In this document: one piece after another, positions 31,801 through 36,140 of the stretch | Layout: each line of letters opens with the position of its first letter | Numbering within the stretch: position 1 is the first letter of the stretch | NCBI GenBank assembly: GCA_028710605.1 | Contig: JAQTTU010000018.1 | Coordinates: 1-36,140, forward strand | Reading direction: 5' to 3' | DNA: 36,140 nucleotides | Source of the DNA: Sideroxydans sp. | GTDB lineage: Bacteria; Pseudomonadota; Gammaproteobacteria; Burkholderiales; Gallionellaceae | Made by a program: the position numbers and the translations under genes | The notes under the pieces: model-generated | Database searches by the model: none | Told to the model about the DNA's origin: nothing | Seen by the model: only the letters and a program-made list of their open reading frames with translations

Positions 31801-33543
31801 CAACCCGGCACTATCTACAAGGATTGCGCGGACTGCCCCGAGATGGTGGTGATCCCGGCGGGCAGTTTCAACATGGGCACGGCTGCGGGCAGAGATGCCG
31901 AAGCCCCCGTTCATCAGGTCACTTTCGCCAAGCCTTTTGCCATGGGCAAAATCGAGATCACTCAAGCCCAATGGCAATCTGTCATGGGCAACCTCCCCAA
32001 CGAAAACCAAAACTGCGGCGACAATTGCCCGGTCGGAAATATCAGCTGGAATGAGGCTCAGGAATTCATCCAGAAGCTCAACGCCAAGACCGGCAAGCAG
32101 TATCGCCTGCCGAGCGAAGCCGAATGGGAATATGCCTGCCGCGCCGGAGGGCAGCAGGAATACTGCGGCAGCGGCGACGTGGGTGATGTCGGTTGGTATG
32201 AAAGCAATAGCGGCGACACCCCTCATCCTGCCGCGCAGAAAGCCGCCAATGCTTTCGGCTTGTACGACATGAGCGGCAGCCTGTGGGAATACGTCGAGGA
32301 CACCTATCACGACAGCTACAGCGGCGCGCCCACGGACGGCACGGCATGGACAGGCGATGGCGCTGAACGCGTCATTCGCAGCGGTTCGTGGAACGCTTCG
32401 GCAAGTTTCGAGCGAGCCGCCTATCGCATGGGCTACTCCCCCAAGTTACAGTTCAAAACCATGGGGATGCGGGTTGCCCAAGCGCTTTCCGGTGCGGCTG
32501 CCATCGCGATTCCCGCCCCTGTTCCTCCCCAAGTCTCTGCCGCAATTACATCGGGCAGCGTGTTCAAGGATTGCGCGGATTGCCCCGAGATGGTGCTGGT
32601 TCCGGCGGGCAGTTTCGATATGGGTTCGCGCCAGAACGAGACCGAACGCTATGACAGCGAAAGCCCGTTGCACCGCGTGACCATCGGCAATGCCTTCGCC
32701 TTGGGCAAGACCGAAGTGACGCAAGGCCAGTGGAAAGCCGTCATGGGCGACAACCCCAGCGGTTTCACGAGCTGCGGCGACAACTGCCCGGTCGAAAAAG
32801 TGGGCTGGAATGATGCAAAGGAATTCGTTCGCAAACTCAGCGCCAAGACCGGCCAACAATATCGCCTGCCGAGCGAAGCCGAATGGGAATACGCCTGCCG
32901 CGCGGGCGGACAACAGAAATATTGCGGCAGCGACACGCAAAGAGACGTGGCGTGGTACGGCGACAACAGTCCCAGAAGAACCTCACCTGTCGCGCAAAAA
33001 CAGGCAAACGCTTTCGGCTTGTATGACATGAGCGGCAACGTGTGGGAATGGGTTGAAGACAGCATGCACGCCGACTACAACGGCGCGCCGTCGGATGGTT
33101 CAGCCTGGTCGGAAGAAGGCGCGAAACGCTTGTTCCGGGGCGGCTCGTGGTACAGCCCGCTGCCCTATCTGAACAAGACAACGCGCTTGGGCGATTTGCC
33201 AACGTACCGCGACGACAGCGTCGGCTTCCGCGTGGCGAGAGCGGTTACCGCGCCGACCAGCGCCGCTGCCGCAAGCGTTGCCGGAACAACCTGGGCGATA
33301 AAGGATTCCGACGGGGATCAGTATTTATATTTTTTCCAAACCGACGGGGCTTTGCACTACCAGGGCAGCAACAAAACTCTATACAAAAATGGAACCTGGC
33401 AACAAAGCGCTAACAAAATCAGCATGGAAGCAAACCAGCGCTATATGGAACGTGAGGGCGAAATTTCCGGCAAACATGCGTCGGGCAACGGGTGGAATCG
33501 CCAAGGGGAAAAATGGACTTGGACTGCCGATCAAGTCGATTGA
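28852..33543 (+). CDS. Exported multidomain protein: propeller, caspase-like domain, two FGE-type domains
   Basis: A 1563-residue protein with a signal peptide (ALMLRVAFLLVCSLNVAYA). Residues about 40-525 form about ten divergent WD40-like blades (SPDGQT, SRDGET). A linker like that of the other two WD40 proteins follows (WVMWTPSGYFEAS...FNRPDILAKVL), then an Ig-like beta segment (605-715) and a C14 caspase-like domain (about 714-950) with His798 (AGHGM) and Cys847 (VDTCFSG). Two FGE/SUMF1-fold domains occupy about 986-1228 and 1235-1470; each has KDCADCPEM and RLPSEAEWEYACRAGG, but neither has the cysteine pair of true formylglycine-generating enzymes. The last 90 residues form a separate beta-rich tail. 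The start has AGGGG eight bases upstream. Confidence 0.88.
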   Translation: MMRVKNSLALMLRVAFLLVCSLNVAYAGEPPTEPMLRIDPGEHIVQINRIATDRDGRWLVTASNDKTARVWSLEDGRLLATLRVPIAGGHEGKLYTVAMSPDGQTVALGGWTQAGEEASVSIYLFDRASGRMLRRLPGLLGSISSLAFSPDGQTLAATLSGGAGLHLFSVSDGRALAEDIEYDTDSYSVHFTGDGRLVTTCLDGFLRLYRFDGANLTLLAKKSAPGGKQPFTARFSPDGQRIAVIFNDSFAVNVLNSSDLSFAYAPETAKVDAELMTVAWSRDGETLFAAGDARHVIKRYIRRWRARGTGSAQEWNTTQMTVVDLAPLPDGKLVYATGMPEWGVFSADGTQQLFHGAPIADLRDNLAGFKLSADGKKVLFGFELYGKSPAVFDIQNRAFANADSPGLSSPTIKSPGLELSDWINSATPKLNGTVVEMKQYETSRSLAILPGGDGFVLGAEWSLRCFDRNGKQRWVQESEAGIAWDVNVSQDGRWVVVAYADGTIRWHRAADGVEQLAFYPHPDKKRWVMWTPSGYFEASPGAEDFIGWHVNRGKDHAPDFFPASRFRDRFNRPDILAKVLETQDEAKAISLANAESGRRTSTASIAQVLPPVVEIVSPASDSSVDSTTIKVRYTVRTAADAPVTAMRVRVNGLLQSDTRALKLVSSVSDTQEIEVKLPEQDAEVQLFAENKYSVSTPAILRLKWAGKVSGQRAKPKLYVLAVGVSKYKNPDYNLGLAAKDAQDFVSALESQKGKLYDDVVVRLLTDDKATKDDVLDGLDWLKQQVTAQDVGIMFVAGHGMNDKLGGYFFLPHNADPEKLNRTGVSQDDIKRTFASLPGKTVFFVDTCFSGSVLGTVRTSGFINDMASAENGAVVFAASSAGQLSQENESWGNGAFTKSVVEGLSGKADFRKKGLITAKGLDYYVDDRVRELTNGLQTPVSIAPGGVSDFTLASLGAQSDAETASSGSVAVPVPAPTPKISTGMQPGTIYKDCADCPEMVVIPAGSFNMGTAAGRDAEAPVHQVTFAKPFAMGKIEITQAQWQSVMGNLPNENQNCGDNCPVGNISWNEAQEFIQKLNAKTGKQYRLPSEAEWEYACRAGGQQEYCGSGDVGDVGWYESNSGDTPHPAAQKAANAFGLYDMSGSLWEYVEDTYHDSYSGAPTDGTAWTGDGAERVIRSGSWNASASFERAAYRMGYSPKLQFKTMGMRVAQALSGAAAIAIPAPVPPQVSAAITSGSVFKDCADCPEMVLVPAGSFDMGSRQNETERYDSESPLHRVTIGNAFALGKTEVTQGQWKAVMGDNPSGFTSCGDNCPVEKVGWNDAKEFVRKLSAKTGQQYRLPSEAEWEYACRAGGQQKYCGSDTQRDVAWYGDNSPRRTSPVAQKQANAFGLYDMSGNVWEWVEDSMHADYNGAPSDGSAWSEEGAKRLFRGGSWYSPLPYLNKTTRLGDLPTYRDDSVGFRVARAVTAPTSAAAASVAGTTWAIKDSDGDQYLYFFQTDGALHYQGSNKTLYKNGTWQQSANKISMEANQRYMEREGEISGKHASGNGWNRQGEKWTWTADQVD
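31807..33240 (+). repeat. Tandem FGE-type domain duplication
   Basis: The blocks starting at 31807 and 32554 encode two related domains, both beginning with KDCADCPEM and with matching DNA over long stretches. They differ most between GSW and the final GMRVA/GFRVA motif, the end that forms the ligand-binding face in C-type-lectin-like FGE folds. Confidence 0.75.
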
Positions 33544-33590
33544 ACCAGGATTGTCTTTTAGATTATTGGGTATCACAAAATCAAGGCGTT

Positions 33591-33666
33591 GTAGGTCGGG
33601 TTTCCCCGCAGGGGTTCTCGTGCCCTCTGGGCGCAACCCGACATGTCGGGCTGAAGCCCGACCTAC
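33591..33666. repeat. Palindromic intergenic element between the second and third WD40 genes
   Basis: Arms GTAGGTCGGGTTTC (33591-33604) and GAAGCCCGACCTAC (33653-33666) pair in 13 of 14 positions. Inside lie the perfect palindrome CCCGACATGTCGGG (33637-33650) and a CCCC/GGGG hairpin (33604-33614). The form fits a dispersed MITE or REP-like repeat. Confidence 0.75.
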
Positions 33667-33703
33667 GAGTTAGCAACGCGCAAAAATTTTTGAAAGGATG
33701 ACG

Positions 33704-36140
33704 ATGTTCAAATGGATGATGAAAGCGCTGTTGGCGGCAATGTGCTTCGCGGGCATGGTGGGAGAAGCGTCGGCTGCCGACGAGGAAAAGGCGCAAATAT
33801 TTGTGCAGTTGGGGCATAGCCACTATGTAATTTCTGCTGCCTTCTCCCCTGACGGTCACACCATCGCATCGGGTAGTGAGGACAAGACCATCAAGTTGTG
33901 GGATAGCGCCAATGGACGCGAGCTGCGCACGCTTCGCGGGCATGGCGATGCTGTGAGAACCGTTGCCTTCTCACCCGATGGACGCACCCTCGTTTCGTGT
34001 AGTGCGGACAAGAGCATCAAACTGTGGGATGTACGCAGTGGGCGCGAATTACTTACCCTGAAAGGTCATAGCGACTGGGTATATTCAGTCGCCTTTTCCC
34101 CTGATGGTCGCACCATCGCTTCAGGCAGTGGGGACAAGAGCATCAAATTATGGGATGCCACCAATGGACGAACATTACGCACACTGGTTGGACATGGTGG
34201 CAAAGTGAATTCCGTTGCCTTTTCCCCCGATGGTCGCACTCTCGCTTCGGGCAGTGACGACAAAACTCTCAAGCTGTGGGATGTCGCCAGCGGACGTGAG
34301 CTGCGCACCCTGAACGGACATGGCAATTGGGTGAACTCCGTCGCTTTTTCCCCCGATGGTCACACCCTCGTTTCGGGTAGTTCGGACGAAACCATCATAC
34401 TGTGGGATGTCAACAGTGGACGCAAATTGCGCACACTGGAAGTGAATAAAGGTCAGGTAAGTTCGGTCGCCTTTTCTCCCGACGGACGCACCCTCATTTC
34501 GGGTAATACTTTCGACACCCTCAAACTATGGGATGTGGCTAGCGGGCAAGAACTGCGCGAATTGCGCGGACATTCCGACGCAGTGAAATCTGTCGCTTTT
34601 TCCCCGGACGGAAGAACTGTTGTTTCGGGCAGTCTCGACCAAACTCTCAAGCTGTGGGACATTGCCAGTGGGCAAGTGCTGAATACACTGAGCGGGCATG
34701 CCCCAATTGTGGCAGCGCTTGCCTTATCTCCCGACGGGCACACACTTGTCTCAAGCAGTAGCGACAACACTCTCCAACTATGGGACATCGACAGCGCACG
34801 TAAATTGCGCACCCTAATCGGGCATAGCACAGCTGTGATTTCCACCGCCTTCACCCCCGACGGGAGAACCCTTTTATCGGGAAGTAGAAACAACATTATC
34901 AAGCAGTGGGATGTCGCCAATGGAAAAGAACTACGCGAGCCGAGCGGTCAGTCTCCATTTTCCATTTCTCCCGACGGACGCACCCTTGCTTCAGGTGATG
35001 ATTTAGGCAATGACGTTCATCTGTGGGATGTCTCCACTGGGCGCGAGCTGCGAAAACTGAGCGGATATGATCAGGGGATGCATTATCAGAGCGGGTATGT
35101 AAATTCAGTCGTCTTTTCCCCTGACGGAAAAACCGTCGCCGCAAGTTGTGCGGATAACACCATCAGGTTGTGGGATGTCGGCAGCGGGCGGGTTTTGCGA
35201 ACTTCGAATAGTTTTCGGATTAATGTGACAACCCCCATTGTTTTTTCTCCAGACGGACGCTCCATCGCTTTTGGCAATATGGAGAACATTCTAAATCTAT
35301 GGGATTTCACCAAGGGGAACACGCTGCGTACTCTGGGAGCGAAATCAAAAAGCTATGACCAAATTGCTCAAGTCGCATTTTCTCCCGATGGACGCACCGT
35401 CGTTTCTGGCAGTACGGACAACACCATCAAGATATGGGATGTTGCCAGCGGACGGGAGTTGCGTACACTGAACGAACACCATGGAGGTGTGACTTCTCTG
35501 GCATTTTCTCAAAATGGCAAACTGCTTATTTCAGCGAGTTATGATGGCACGGTTCGACTCTGGGATGCCGCAACGAACAATCTCAAACTGACTTTAGTGA
35601 GCTTCAATGACGGCGAGTGGATCGCCATCACCCCCGAAGGCTACTACAACGCTTCCGAAAAAGGCGGTGACTGGCTAAACGTCCGCCTCGGCAACAAAGT
35701 GCAAGGCATCAACCAGTTCTACGATGTGTTCTACCGTCCTGACATTGTTGAAGCCAAGCTGCGCGGCGAAGATATTTCCGGGTTGATCACCCTGACCATC
35801 GACGACGCGATGAGGAGTCCTCCGCCCGAAGTGGCCTTCACCACTGTGCCCGCCCCCTCCTCCGCTAGCAAAGAAAAAGTCTGCTACAAGATCACCAGCA
35901 CCGGCGGTGGCATCGGCGAGGTGCGTCTGTTCCAGAACGGCAAGTTGGTGAAGTCGGACGGTTTTTACCGCGAAGCCGTGGCCAAGCGCGAAGACAAAAT
36001 GATGCTGGCCAGTGCCAATGGCGAAGGAGTGTATCGCTCGATGCGTTCGCTCAAGATGGTCAAGGGTGAAAGCCCCATCCAGACCGCAAAGAGCAAGGGC
36101 GACGTGGTGGAAGAGTGCCAGGAGATCGAAGCGATACCCG
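33704..36140 (+). CDS. Second exported 14-repeat WD40 protein, caspase domain expected beyond window (3' partial)
   Basis: The frame is open from ATG 33704 to the window edge (812 residues). AAAGG precedes the start, exactly as in the first WD40-caspase gene. The signal peptide (MFKWMMKALLAAMCFAGMVG, cleavage near ASA-A) is almost the same. Fourteen WD repeats follow from 33812. Nine are regular; numbers 6 and 10-13 are irregular, and number 10 is short (GQSPFSISPDG). The linker and beta segment from about 35610 on are nearly identical to the first gene; the last stretch of over 80 residues (VCYKITSTGGG... to EAIP) is identical. The paralogue has about 280 more residues with the caspase domain, so the same is expected here. 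Confidence 0.88.
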   Translation, partial: MFKWMMKALLAAMCFAGMVGEASAADEEKAQIFVQLGHSHYVISAAFSPDGHTIASGSEDKTIKLWDSANGRELRTLRGHGDAVRTVAFSPDGRTLVSCSADKSIKLWDVRSGRELLTLKGHSDWVYSVAFSPDGRTIASGSGDKSIKLWDATNGRTLRTLVGHGGKVNSVAFSPDGRTLASGSDDKTLKLWDVASGRELRTLNGHGNWVNSVAFSPDGHTLVSGSSDETIILWDVNSGRKLRTLEVNKGQVSSVAFSPDGRTLISGNTFDTLKLWDVASGQELRELRGHSDAVKSVAFSPDGRTVVSGSLDQTLKLWDIASGQVLNTLSGHAPIVAALALSPDGHTLVSSSSDNTLQLWDIDSARKLRTLIGHSTAVISTAFTPDGRTLLSGSRNNIIKQWDVANGKELREPSGQSPFSISPDGRTLASGDDLGNDVHLWDVSTGRELRKLSGYDQGMHYQSGYVNSVVFSPDGKTVAASCADNTIRLWDVGSGRVLRTSNSFRINVTTPIVFSPDGRSIAFGNMENILNLWDFTKGNTLRTLGAKSKSYDQIAQVAFSPDGRTVVSGSTDNTIKIWDVASGRELRTLNEHHGGVTSLAFSQNGKLLISASYDGTVRLWDAATNNLKLTLVSFNDGEWIAITPEGYYNASEKGGDWLNVRLGNKVQGINQFYDVFYRPDIVEAKLRGEDISGLITLTIDDAMRSPPPEVAFTTVPAPSSASKEKVCYKITSTGGGIGEVRLFQNGKLVKSDGFYREAVAKREDKMMLASANGEGVYRSMRSLKMVKGESPIQTAKSKGDVVEECQEIEAIP

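Noticed and set aside
30838-32310. 490-codon antisense frame in the caspase-FGE gene
   Set aside because: Opposite a clear multidomain gene with catalytic motifs; composition is that of a shadow frame and it has no ribosome binding site or neighbours on that strand.
31807-33240. Formylglycine-generating enzyme activity for the FGE domains
   Set aside because: The paired active-site cysteines of the family are absent in both domains.

Overview
The window looks like a betaproteobacterial chromosome, most likely Nitrosomonadales/Gallionellaceae-like. This rests on the gene order yceD-rpmF-plsX-fabH-fabD-fabG-acpP-fabF-pabC-mltG-tmk-holB-tatD, on protein flavour and on moderate GC; I ran no taxonomic search. 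The left edge (1-2.5 kb) is accessory: the 5' end of an IS30-type transposase reading off the edge, a DUF2281-like/MazF-type toxin-antitoxin pair, and an AT-rich orphan membrane protein.

From 2.6 to 9.3 kb there is housekeeping: tex (carrying an in-frame palindromic repeat element), malQ, a convergent HU gene, tRNA-Leu, a tRNA Gly-Cys-Gly operon behind a consensus promoter, dksA and a maf-family gene. From 9.3 to 19.6 kb runs the long fatty-acid synthesis cluster, which continues through aminodeoxychorismate lyase, MltG, thymidylate kinase, DNA polymerase III delta prime and a TatD nuclease. A strong promoter precedes yceD so closely that the message may be leaderless, and acpP has a plausible promoter of its own.

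From 19.7 kb to the right edge everything appears to be exported. On the minus strand are an LPP20-type lipoprotein, a 645-residue protein with a gapless 172-residue internal duplication and a DUF4384-like C-terminus, an MltC-like lytic transglycosylase and a FecR-domain protein. Divergent from them lie a WD40-caspase protein with fourteen WD repeats (thirteen exactly 42 residues long), a small secreted protein, a 1563-residue protein (divergent propeller, caspase domain, two FGE/SUMF1-fold domains lacking the catalytic cysteines), and a second 14-repeat WD40 protein that runs off the window before its expected caspase domain.

My main proposal is that 19.7-36.1 kb encodes an envelope-located, caspase-based sensing or protease system with repeat-built sensors that diverge rapidly. 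Each family is known on its own, and bacterial caspase homologues fused to WD40 or FGE domains are known. The export signals, the envelope partners, the HET-E-like repeat architecture and the multiplication of caspase genes are what deserve attention. The function is inference.
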